Assembly: GCF_937858865.1 (NCBI RefSeq)
Contig: NZ_CALLYO010000114.1
Coordinates: forward strand, 1 to 15,435
Direction: 5' to 3'
From: an uncultured Amaricoccus sp.
Lineage (GTDB): Bacteria > Pseudomonadota > Alphaproteobacteria > Rhodobacterales > Rhodobacteraceae
Length of the DNA: 15,435 nt
A program made the translations under genes and the position numbers. Below the pieces are notes generated by a model, which had not been told where the DNA came from, made no database searches, and saw nothing but the letters and a program-made list of their open reading frames with translations. Of the stretch, positions 9,045-15,435 are shown piece by piece; the first letter of the stretch is position 1; every line of letters starts with the position of its first letter.

Positions 9045-9877
9045 GCCGCGCCTCCGGGAGCGAAGTCCGATACCGTGGGCAGCCGACCGCCGCGCGCGTT
9101 CTCCGGCAGCGCCGAGAGGAGGGCGCGCGTATAGGGGTTCTGCGGCCGCTCGAACAGCGACAGCACGTCGGTATCCTCCATCTTGCGGCCGTTGTACTGC
9201 ACGATCACCCGGTCGGCGGTCTCCGCCACCACCCCCATATCGTGGGTGATGAGCACGAGCCCCATGCCGTGCTCGGCCTGCAGCCGGAGCAGCAGGTCGA
9301 GGATCTGCTTCTGGATCGTCACGTCGAGCGCGGTGGTCGGCTCGTCGGCGATCAGCAGCTTCGGGTTGCAGGCGGTGGCGATGGCGATCATCACCCGCTG
9401 GCACTGGCCGCCCGACATCTGGTGCGGGAAGGACCGCAGCCGCTCCTCCGGCTCGGGGATACCGACCGCGGCGAGGAGTTCGACCGCGCGGGCGCGGCGG
9501 GCCGCCCGGTCGAGGTCGGTGTGCCGCTCGAGCGTCTCCTCGATCTGGAAGCCGACGGTGAAGCAGGGATTGAGGCTCGCGACCGGCTCCTGGAAGATCA
9601 TCGCCATCTCGCTGCCGGACATGCCGCGCCGCTCCCGCGCCGACATGGCAAGAAGATCGCGCCCCTCGAAGCGCAGCGCGTCGGCCGTCACCGTGGCGGT
9701 GGGCGGCAGGAGGCCCATGACGGCGAGCATGGCGACCGACTTGCCCGACCCCGACTCGCCGACGATGGCCAGCACCTCGCCCCGGTCGACCGAGAGGTCG
9801 ATCCCCTGCACGGCGAAGAAGCGCCCGGCGGCGGTCTCGAAGGAGACGCTGAGGTTGCGGACTTCGAGCAGCGCCAC
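9041..9877 (-). CDS. dppD: Dipeptide ABC transporter ATP-binding protein (DppD-type)
   Basis: A 278-residue ATPase pairing with DppF beneath the DppBC channel. Walker A GESGSGKS is at 40-47, the Q-loop Gln at 96 (IFQEPVASLNP), the signature MSGGQCQR at 154-161, Walker B LLIADEP at 174-180 and the switch His at 212. The oligopeptide-family motif NPYTRALLSALPE (247-259) is present. E. coli DppD is about 50 residues longer and carries a Cys-rich C-terminal segment; here the protein stops soon after with SDFAPGGAA, and dppF begins at once in another frame, leaving no remnant of the missing tail. The start is a GTG at 9877, 4 bases after the dppC stop; MALLEVRNLSVSF is a normal N-terminus for the family. 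Confidence 0.92.
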
Positions 9878-9881
9878 GGGG

Positions 9882-10802
9882 TCAGCTCCGCTTCAGCTTC
9901 GGGTCGAGCGTGTCGCGCAGCCCGTCGCCGATGAGGTTGATGGCCAGCACGGTGATGAGGATGGCGAGGCCCGGCATCGTCACCACCCACCAGGCGCTCT
10001 GGATGAACTCGCGCGCCTCGGCGAGCATGGTGCCCCACTCCGGCGTCGGCGGCTGCGCGCCCATGCCGAGGAAGCCGAGCGCAGCCGCCTCGAGGATTGC
10101 GTTCGAGAAGGAGAGCGTCGCCTGCACGATGAGGGGGCCAAGGCAGTTGGGCAGGATGGTGCGGAACATGAGCCTGAGGTTGGCGGCGCCGGCCACCCTG
10201 GCCGCCATCACGTATTCGCGGTTCTTCTCCGCCATCACCGCCCCGCGCGTCAGCCGGGCAAAGTGCGGCTGCAGCACCACGGCGATCGCCAGCATGGCGT
10301 TGAAGAGGCCCGGCCCGATGATCGCCACCAGCACCAGCGCCAGGAGCAGCGAGGGGAAGGCGAGGATGATGTCCATGATGCGCATGATGAGCGCATCGAC
10401 CCAGCCGCCGAAGTAGCCGGCCACCAGCCCGACGACGATCCCGGTGACGAGCGCCAGCGTCACCACCACCAGGCCGATCATCAGCGAGTAGCGCGCGCCG
10501 AAGATCAGCCGCGACAGGATGTCGCGCCCGAGCGCATCGGTGCCGAGCAGGAAGCCGGGCTTCGCCCCCTCGACCCAGAAGGGCGGCGCCAGCAGAGCGT
10601 CGCGGAACTGCTGCGCCGGATCGTGCGGCGCGATCAGCGGCGCGAAGATCGCGATCAGCACGGTCAGGAGGAAGACCACCAGCCCGATCAGCGCGCCGCG
10701 GTTGCCGGCGAAGTAGCGCCAGTTCTCCAGCCACGGCGAGACCGGCGCCGGCCCGGCCGGTCGCGACGCGCTCAGCAGGTCGGGGTCATCTGTAGCGGAC
10801 AC
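9882..10802 (-). CDS. dppC: Dipeptide ABC transporter permease (DppC-type)
   Basis: A 306-residue inner-membrane permease forming the channel with DppB. A cytoplasmic N-terminal tail of about 35 residues precedes TM1 (37-58). The DppC hallmark LGTDALGRD lies at 86-94, five more hydrophobic segments follow, the EAA loop contacting an ATPase is at about 196-220 (REYVMAARVAGA...ILPN), and the C-terminus has GDGLRDTLDPKL (292-303). The start is a GTG at 10802 that overlaps the 3' end of dppB by 17 bases; no nearby in-frame ATG is available, and starting later would cut into the normal N-terminal tail. The overlap suggests translational coupling with dppB. Confidence 0.9.
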   Translation of the reverse strand: MSATDDPDLLSASRPAGPAPVSPWLENWRYFAGNRGALIGLVVFLLTVLIAIFAPLIAPHDPAQQFRDALLAPPFWVEGAKPGFLLGTDALGRDILSRLIFGARYSLMIGLVVVTLALVTGIVVGLVAGYFGGWVDALIMRIMDIILAFPSLLLALVLVAIIGPGLFNAMLAIAVVLQPHFARLTRGAVMAEKNREYVMAARVAGAANLRLMFRTILPNCLGPLIVQATLSFSNAILEAAALGFLGMGAQPPTPEWGTMLAEAREFIQSAWWVVTMPGLAILITVLAINLIGDGLRDTLDPKLKRS

Positions 10803-11793
10803 GGGGGTTTATCAGTCCATAGAGGATGTCGACGGTCAGGTTCACGAGCATCACCATGGCGGCGATGAGCAGCAGCCCTCCCTGCACGACCTGGTAGTCG
10901 CGGCGCGAGATGGAGTCGATCATCCACTTGCCGATACCGGGCCAGGAGAAGATCGTCTCGGTCAGGATCGCGCCGCCCATCAGCACGCTCACCTGCAGGC
11001 CGATCGTGGTGACGACCGGGATCAGCGCGTTGCGCAGCGCATGCAGCCAGATGATCCGCCGCGGCGCCAGCCCCTTCGAGCGTGCCGTGGTGACGTAGAG
11101 CTCGCCCAGCACCTCCAGCATCGCCGAGCGGGTCTGCCGCGCGACGACCGCGAGCGGGATCGTCGCCAGCACGATCGTCGGCAGGATCAGGTGCTGGACG
11201 GCGGACCAGAAGGCGGCCGGCTTGCCGGCGAGCAGGCTGTCGATCAGCATGAAGCCGGTCACGGTCGGGAAGAACTGCGTCAGCGAGATCCGCCCCGAGA
11301 CCGGCGTCCAGCCGAGGTTGGTCGAGAAGAGGATGATGAGCAGGAGCGCCCACCAGAAGATCGGCATCGAGTAGCCGACGAGCGCGGTCCCCATGGTGAG
11401 CTGGTCGACCCAGCTCCCCCGCCGGAGCGCCGCGAGGATGCCGGCGGCGATGCCGAGGACGGTGGCGAGCAGCATGGCGCAGAAGGCAAGCTCGAGCGTC
11501 GCGGGGAAGCGCGCCATGAACTCGCTCAGGACCGGCCGCTTCGAGGAGAAGGAGTAGCCGAAGTCGCCGTGCAGCAGCCCGCCGGTATACTCGACATACT
11601 GTCGCCAGAGCGGCTGGTCGAAGCCGAACTGCGCCATCAGCTCGGCGTGCCGCTCGGGCGAGACGGCGCGCTCGCCGGCCATCAGCAGCACCGGATCGCC
11701 GGGCAGCAGGCGGATGAAGACGAAGGCCACGAGCGTGATGCCGATGAAGGTCGGCACGATCAGGAGCAGGCGGTGCAGAATGAAGCGCAGCAT
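10786..11793 (-). CDS. dppB: Dipeptide ABC transporter permease (DppB-type)
   Basis: A 335-residue inner-membrane permease, full length for the DppB family. It opens with the typical LRFILHRLLLIVPTFIGITL TM1, then FIRLLPGDPV (27-36), a short periplasmic part with LLHGDFGYSFSS, further membrane spans, and an EAA loop at about 231-255 (ELYVTTARSKGLAPRR...LRN). The end NLTVDILYGLINPRVRY is diagnostic. A GTG at 11796 directly precedes the ATG at 11793; I prefer the ATG because the GGGGG Shine-Dalgarno stands 5 bases from it but only 2 from the GTG. It follows dppA after 58 bases containing a stem-loop. Confidence 0.92.
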   Translation of the reverse strand: MLRFILHRLLLIVPTFIGITLVAFVFIRLLPGDPVLLMAGERAVSPERHAELMAQFGFDQPLWRQYVEYTGGLLHGDFGYSFSSKRPVLSEFMARFPATLELAFCAMLLATVLGIAAGILAALRRGSWVDQLTMGTALVGYSMPIFWWALLLIILFSTNLGWTPVSGRISLTQFFPTVTGFMLIDSLLAGKPAAFWSAVQHLILPTIVLATIPLAVVARQTRSAMLEVLGELYVTTARSKGLAPRRIIWLHALRNALIPVVTTIGLQVSVLMGGAILTETIFSWPGIGKWMIDSISRRDYQVVQGGLLLIAAMVMLVNLTVDILYGLINPRVRYR

Positions 11794-11819
11794 CACGTCC
11801 CCCGCCGGCGACGGGCGCG

Positions 11820-11848
11820 GACGCCTGGCGGCGCCGCGCCCGGGCGTC
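11820..11848 (-). repeat. Stem-loop between dppA and dppB
   Basis: GACGCC (11820-11825) pairs with GGCGTC (11843-11848), and an inner GGCG/CGCC pair (11827-11830 with 11837-11840) extends the structure with a small internal bulge. It follows the dppA stop by 3 bases on the transcribed strand and has no U-tract. In many solute-binding-protein operons such a hairpin protects the binding-protein mRNA and lowers expression of the membrane genes; that role here is inference. Confidence 0.45.
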
Positions 11849-11851
11849 TCG

Positions 11852-13444
11852 TCACTCGCTCTTGCTCACCCCGACGAAGCGGTGGATGCCGAGCGGGTCC
11901 TGCACGAAGCCGACGACGTTCTTGCGCATCGGCATCGTGGTGATCGAATGGGCGATGGTCGCCCAGGGCGCCTGCTCCTTGAAGATCACCTGCGCCTGGT
12001 CGTAGAGCGGCTTGCGCTCCTCCTGGGCGAAGGTGGTCCTGGCCTCCTGCAGCAGGTCCTCGTAGGGCTGGTAGCACCACTGGGCGCGGTTGTTGCCGCC
12101 CACCGCGCCGCAGCCGAGCAGCACGCCGAGGAAGTTGTCCGGGTCGGCGTTGTCGCCGGTCCAGCCGAGCAGCACCGCCCCGTCGCGGTCCTTGGCCGAG
12201 GACTGCGCCAGATACTCGCCCCACTCCAGCGAGACGATCTCGACCTCCACGCCCACCGCGGCGAAGTCGGCCTGGATGAGCTCGGCCATGCGCCGCGCGT
12301 TGGGGTTGTAGGGCCGCTGCACCGGCATCGCCCAGACCTTCATCTTCAGGTCCTTGACGCCCGCCGCCTCGAGCTCGGCCTTGGCCGCCTCGGGATCGTA
12401 GGGATCGTCGGTGAGGTTCGCGTTGTAGCCCCAGGAGGTCGGCGGCAGCGGCGCCACCGCCACCGTGCCGGTGCCCTGGAAGACCGCCTCGATGATCGCT
12501 TCCTTGTTGATCGCCTTGTTGAGCGCCCGGCGCACCTCGACCTTGTCGAAGGGCTCCATCAGCGTGTTGTAGGCGAGATAGCCGATGTTGAAGCCTTCCT
12601 GCTGCATCACCGTCAGGTCGGGGTTCGCCTTCAGCGCCTCGATGTCGGCCGGGTTCGGATAGGGGAAGATATCGCACTCGCCGGCGACGAGCTTCTGCAG
12701 CCGCACCCCCGGATCGACGGTGATCGCGAAGATCAGGTCGTCGATCGCCTCCTTGCCGCCCCAGTAGTCCGCGAAGGCCTGGTAGCGGATCACCGCGTCC
12801 TGCTGGTAGTCGACGAAGGTGAAGGGCCCGGTGCCCACCGGCAGCACGTTGAACTGCTCCTTCTTCCCCTCCGCCTCGAGCTGGTCGGCATACTCCTTGG
12901 AGACGATGGAGGCGAAGTCCATCGGGAAGGTGGCGAGGACCGTGGCATCCGGCTTGTTCAGCACGAACTTCACCGTCATGTCGTCGACCTTGACGATCTC
13001 CTTCAGCGAGGGGGCGATGGTCCCGTCGAAATACACCCAGGCGATGCCCGGCGTATATTCGTACCAGGGGCCTTCCTTGTCGAACTGCCGCTGGAAGGAG
13101 AAGACCACGTCGTCGGCGTTCATCTCGCGCGTCGGCGTGAACCAGGGCGTGGTCTGGAACTTCACCCCCGGGCGCAGGTGGAAGGTGATCTCGGTGCCGT
13201 CCTCCGAGGTCTCCCAGCTCTCGGCGAGCCCCGGCTCGGTCTCGGTCGAGCCCTTCTTGAACTCGATCAGCCGGTTGTAGGTCGTGCGCGACGAGGCGTC
13301 GAACGTCGTCCCCGAGGTCCAGGGCGCCGGGTCGAAGCCCTCGGGCGACCCCTCGCTGCAGTAGACGAGGGTCGTCGCCTGCGCCGCGCCGGCGGCCAGC
13401 AGTCCGACCGCCGTCGCTGCCAGCAGTCGCTTCAGCAGTGTCAT
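11852..13444 (-). CDS. dppA: Dipeptide-binding periplasmic protein (DppA)
   Basis: A 530-residue solute-binding protein that captures dipeptides in the periplasm and delivers them to DppBC. The Sec signal peptide covers residues 1-23 (ending AAQA), leaving a mature start TTLVYCSEGSPEGFDP that closely matches E. coli DppA. Other close matches include MNADDVVFSFQRQ, MDFAS, CDIFPYPNPADIEALK, the block AMPVQRPYNPNARRMAE and WTGDNADPDNF. The Asp in WTGD is residue 431 (408 in the mature protein), the position that binds the peptide amino group in E. coli DppA. All four Cys of the E. coli disulfides are kept. This similarity favours dipeptides over oligopeptides, nickel or heme. GGAGAG upstream supports the ATG at 13444. 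It is the first gene of the dppABCDF operon and is divergent from the M24 peptidase gene. Confidence 0.95.
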   Translation of the reverse strand: MTLLKRLLAATAVGLLAAGAAQATTLVYCSEGSPEGFDPAPWTSGTTFDASSRTTYNRLIEFKKGSTETEPGLAESWETSEDGTEITFHLRPGVKFQTTPWFTPTREMNADDVVFSFQRQFDKEGPWYEYTPGIAWVYFDGTIAPSLKEIVKVDDMTVKFVLNKPDATVLATFPMDFASIVSKEYADQLEAEGKKEQFNVLPVGTGPFTFVDYQQDAVIRYQAFADYWGGKEAIDDLIFAITVDPGVRLQKLVAGECDIFPYPNPADIEALKANPDLTVMQQEGFNIGYLAYNTLMEPFDKVEVRRALNKAINKEAIIEAVFQGTGTVAVAPLPPTSWGYNANLTDDPYDPEAAKAELEAAGVKDLKMKVWAMPVQRPYNPNARRMAELIQADFAAVGVEVEIVSLEWGEYLAQSSAKDRDGAVLLGWTGDNADPDNFLGVLLGCGAVGGNNRAQWCYQPYEDLLQEARTTFAQEERKPLYDQAQVIFKEQAPWATIAHSITTMPMRKNVVGFVQDPLGIHRFVGVSKSE

Positions 13445-13502
13445 GGTCTCTCCACTCCCTGGATGCGGCACCGGCGGGCCGGCGCTGCGGTGTCGGTTTC
13501 GG

Positions 13503-13531
13503 GCCGCGCCGTGTTGAGGAGTGGGCGCGGC
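13503..13531. repeat. 8-bp perfect inverted repeat in the dppA leader region
   Basis: GCCGCGCC (13503-13510) and GGCGCGGC (13524-13531) are exact reverse complements with a 13-base spacer. It would lie in the dppA 5' untranslated region if transcription starts from the TATTAT element. It may be an operator or an mRNA hairpin; chance is possible in GC-only arms. Confidence 0.35.
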
Positions 13532-13569
13532 TTCTCTTGGATGCCGAACGGTATGTGATAATAGCAGCC

Positions 13570-13588
13570 CCGCGCAATAGCGGCGCGG
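13570..13588. repeat. 6-bp inverted repeat upstream of the peptidase Shine-Dalgarno
   Basis: CCGCGC (13570-13575) and GCGCGG (13583-13588) pair around a 7-base AT-containing loop. The repeat ends 5 bases before the AGGAG (13594-13598) of the M24 peptidase gene, so a hairpin there could influence translation initiation. Confidence 0.3.
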
Positions 13589-13606
13589 CGGAGAGGAGAA
13601 ACACCG

Positions 13607-14716
13607 ATGACGACGACCAGGCAGGGCCGGCTCCTCGCCGCGATGGAGGAGGCGGACCTCGATGCCGCCGCCTTCGTGCCGGGGCCGAACTTCTACTTCC
13701 TGACGGGGGCGCACTTCCACCTGATGGAGCGCCCGACGGTCCTTCTCGTCACCCGCGCGGGCGAGCGCCATGCGGTGATGCCGCTCCTCGAGCGCACCCG
13801 CTGGCAGAGCGTCGCCCCCGACGTCGAGACGGTCTACTGGCAGGACGCCGACGGCTATGCCGGCGCCTTCGCCGCCCTCGCCCGCCGCATCGCCCCCGTG
13901 GCCGGCCGCGGCCGCATCGGCGTCGAGGGCCAGCGCATGCGGCTCTTCGAGGCCGAGGCGCTGCGCGCGGCCCTCCCCGCCGCCGCCGTCGTCGACACCC
14001 ACGCGCTCCTCTCGCGGATGCGCCTGCACAAGGACGCGGGCGAGATCGCGGCGCTCCGCCGCGCCATCGCGATCAGCGAGACGGCGCTCGCCGCCACCAT
14101 CGCCGCCGCCACCGCCGGCATGAGCGAGGCCGAGGTCCGCGCCCGCCTGCTCGCCGAGATGCTCGCCGCCGGCGCCGACGGCCCCTCGTTCGACCCGATC
14201 GTCCTCGCCGGCCCGGCCTCGGCCGACCCGCACGGCAGCCCGAGCCCCGACCGCCGCCTCGAGCGGGGCCAGCCGCTGCTCATCGACTACGGCGCCGCCT
14301 GGGGCGGCTATTTCGCCGACATCACCCGCACCTTCTTCGTCGGCGAGGCCTCCTCCGAGCATCGCGACATCTACGAGGCCGTCCTCGCCGCCAACGCGTT
14401 CGGCCGCGAGACCGCCCGCCCCGGCATGACGCTCGACGCCCTCGACCGCACCGTCACCGAGAAGCTCCGCGCCGGCGGCTTCCCCGAACTCGTCCTCACC
14501 AAGACCGGGCACGGCCTCGGCCTCGACGTGCACGAGGCGCCGCAAGTGATGGTCGGCAATCTCCAGGAGATCGAGCCCGGCATGGTCTTCACCATCGAGC
14601 CCGGCCTCTACCGCCCGGGCGACATCGGCGTCCGCATCGAGGACGACGTCCTCGCCACCCCGGACGGCGCCGAGTCCCTGACCGCCTTCGAGCGCGGCCT
14701 GACCGTGATCGGATAG
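13607..14716 (+). CDS. M24 metallopeptidase, Xaa-Pro dipeptidase / aminopeptidase P family
   Basis: A 369-residue 'pita-bread' metallopeptidase expected to cleave X-Pro bonds of short peptides in the cytoplasm; no signal peptide is seen. The N-terminal creatinase-like domain spans about 1-135 (GPNFYFLTGAHFH), the catalytic domain about 140-369. The five metal ligands are present: Asp227 (LIDYGA), Asp238 (FADITRTF), His302 (GHGLGLDVHE), Glu331 (FTIEPGLY) and Glu345 (GVRIEDDVL). His209 and His309 fit the usual substrate-site histidines. The length resembles short PepQ-type enzymes rather than the roughly 440-residue PepP, and substrate choice between dipeptides and longer peptides cannot be settled by eye. 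AGGAG at 13594-13598 supports the ATG. It is divergent from dppA, suggesting linked peptide uptake and breakdown. Confidence 0.9.
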   Translation: MTTTRQGRLLAAMEEADLDAAAFVPGPNFYFLTGAHFHLMERPTVLLVTRAGERHAVMPLLERTRWQSVAPDVETVYWQDADGYAGAFAALARRIAPVAGRGRIGVEGQRMRLFEAEALRAALPAAAVVDTHALLSRMRLHKDAGEIAALRRAIAISETALAATIAAATAGMSEAEVRARLLAEMLAAGADGPSFDPIVLAGPASADPHGSPSPDRRLERGQPLLIDYGAAWGGYFADITRTFFVGEASSEHRDIYEAVLAANAFGRETARPGMTLDALDRTVTEKLRAGGFPELVLTKTGHGLGLDVHEAPQVMVGNLQEIEPGMVFTIEPGLYRPGDIGVRIEDDVLATPDGAESLTAFERGLTVIG

Positions 14717-14717
14717 C

Positions 14718-15053
14718 CTACTCCGGCTCCGCGCCGCCCATCGCCCGCCGGTAGGCCGCGCGCACCTCGTCGGCCTGCGCCTGCGCGTTGGTGAAGGCCT
14801 CGCGGGTCAGCGCCAGCTCCGCCTCGACCTTCGCCAGCCGCTGTTCCGCGGCCGCTTCCGCTTCGACGAGCCGGCGCTCGGCCCGGCGCCGGGCCCCCTC
14901 GGCCGCATGAAGCTCGCTCGCCATCTCGGAATGGCCCACGCTGTGCGGCCCGTGCGCGTTCATCCGCGAGAAGATCCAGCGGAAGATCCAGCCGAGCGCG
15001 AAGGCCGCGAAGAGCGCCGCCGCGACCACCATGGTCAGCTCATTGCGGTCCAT
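14718..15053 (-). CDS. Small membrane-anchored coiled-coil protein, function unknown
   Basis: A 111-residue protein I cannot assign to a characterised family. It has one hydrophobic segment at about residues 8-28 (MVVAAALFAAFALGWIF) and then a charged Ala/Glu/Arg helix (about 44-104) with coiled-coil character. The orientation suggests a single-pass inner-membrane protein; a side for the coiled coil cannot be decided. The ATG at 15053 is chosen because the hydrophobic segment follows directly; a longer frame to 15101 adds an Arg-rich 16-residue stretch inside the upstream gene. Its start overlaps the OmpA-domain gene by 14 bases, so the two are probably translated together. Its TAG is separated from the M24 gene's stop by a single base. 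Confidence 0.7.
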   Translation of the reverse strand: MDRNELTMVVAAALFAAFALGWIFRWIFSRMNAHGPHSVGHSEMASELHAAEGARRRAERRLVEAEAAAEQRLAKVEAELALTREAFTNAQAQADEVRAAYRRAMGGAEPE

Positions 15054-15435
15054 CGCCGCTCCCCTCCTCGTCGCCCTCCGCCTGCAGCGGACTGAAGGCA
15101 ATACGCCGGTTCTGCGCCCGGCCCTCGGCCGTGCCGTTGTCGGCCACCGGCCGGCTCTCGCCGTAGCCGCGCGCCGTCGCCTGCGGCAGCGCCAGCCCGC
15201 GCTCGCGCAGCGCGGCCAGCACCGCTTCCGCGCGCCGCTGGCTGAGCTGCTGGTTGCCCGACTCCGACCCCTCGGAATCGGTGTGCCCGCCGATCTCCAG
15301 CGCCACGTCCGGGCAGGCGCCGAGCGCCGTGGCCACCTCGTCGAGCACCGCCCCGCTCTCGGCGGCGAGCTCGGCCGAGCCCGGCGCGAACGCGATCGGC
15401 GCGCGCGCGAGCCGCCGCCGCCGCGGTTTGCAGGC
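15040..15435 (-). CDS. OmpA-family (peptidoglycan-binding) protein, C-terminal part
   Basis: The 5' part of the gene lies beyond the right edge; 131 residues are visible, counted here from the edge. The OmpA-like domain runs from about 13 to 115: IAFAPGSAEL, GGHTDSEGSESGNQQLSQRRAEAV, ARGYGESRPVADNGT, GRAQNRRIAF. Asp53 and Arg68 occupy the positions, 15 apart, that bind diaminopimelate of peptidoglycan in OmpA-type domains. The usual final Glu of NRRIEF is Ala here. A short acidic, Gly-rich tail follows. The protein probably tethers an envelope component to peptidoglycan. Whether its N-terminus is a beta-barrel, lipoprotein or membrane helix cannot be seen. The first 10 visible residues (CKPRRRRLAR) are unusually Arg-rich. 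Confidence 0.85.
   Translation of the reverse strand, partial: ACKPRRRRLARAPIAFAPGSAELAAESGAVLDEVATALGACPDVALEIGGHTDSEGSESGNQQLSQRRAEAVLAALRERGLALPQATARGYGESRPVADNGTAEGRAQNRRIAFSPLQAEGDEEGSGDGPQ

Larger units (their letters stand above)
13445..13606. promoter_or_regulatory. Divergent control region of dppA and the M24 peptidase gene
   Basis: This 162-base gap carries the promoters of both genes. Near 13551-13566 is a rare AT-rich patch: GATAAT (13557-13562) faces right, and on the other strand TGCTATTAT (13566-13558) is an extended -10 facing dppA. No good -35 is properly spaced for either; TTGGAT at 13537-13542 is only 14 bases from GATAAT. Two inverted repeats (13503-13531 and 13570-13588) flank the patch, an arrangement consistent with a shared regulator, though no regulator gene is in the window. 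Confidence 0.5.

Noticed and set aside
15390..15435. Possible frameshift at the edge of the OmpA-domain gene (Arg-rich CKPRRRR stretch; another frame reads as an Ala-rich helix)
   Set aside because: Only about 15 residues before the domain are visible, and the upstream sequence is missing, so no frame change can be shown.

Overview
The window is a dense, very GC-rich stretch of bacterial chromosome. Its codon third positions are almost all G or C, so long spurious reading frames appear on the opposite strand. Gene content and style (a Sua5-type enzyme, an alphaproteobacterial-looking SDR, a complete dipeptide ABC operon, and an OmpA-domain gene overlapping a small membrane/coiled-coil gene) suggest an alphaproteobacterium, perhaps near the Rhodobacterales. 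That placement is inference; there is no rRNA or other marker here to fix it. I see no rRNA, tRNA, CRISPR array, insertion sequence, prophage or integrase.

Layout, left to right. (1) 2-436 (+): C-terminal part of a Sua5/YrdC threonylcarbamoyl-AMP synthase. (2) 437-549: a short AT-rich island between convergent genes. (3) 550-1356 (-): an SDR-family protein whose catalytic Tyr and Lys are replaced by Trp and Cys. (4) 1357-1505: divergent regulatory space with a GC-rich hairpin. (5) 1506-5771 (+): a two-gene RND efflux system (periplasmic adaptor plus HAE1-type permease), followed by a Uma2-family nuclease-fold protein (5815-6384). (6) 6472-8205 (+): a secreted gamma-glutamyltransferase with all catalytic residues intact. 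(7) 8199-13444 (-): dppABCDF, a dipeptide ABC importer transcribed leftward, whose last gene runs 7 bases into the end of ggt. (8) 13445-13606: the divergent dppA / peptidase regulatory region. (9) 13607-14716 (+): an M24 metallopeptidase of the Xaa-Pro dipeptidase/aminopeptidase P type. (10) 14718-15435 (-): a small membrane/coiled-coil protein and the C-terminal OmpA-like domain of a gene that continues past the right edge.

How the genes may work together: ggt, dpp and the M24 peptidase form a plausible scavenging route. GGT would split glutathione and other gamma-glutamyl peptides in the periplasm, DppA-DppBCDF would import released dipeptides such as Cys-Gly, and cytoplasmic peptidases would hydrolyse dipeptides, the M24 enzyme serving X-Pro bonds. 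The RND system is a separate export unit with no outer-membrane channel gene or regulator in view.

I found no convincing evidence of a wholly new system. The points most worth checking are the altered SDR active site, the ggt-dpp-peptidase grouping, the short C-termini of both Dpp ATPases, and several inverted repeats in promoter regions.
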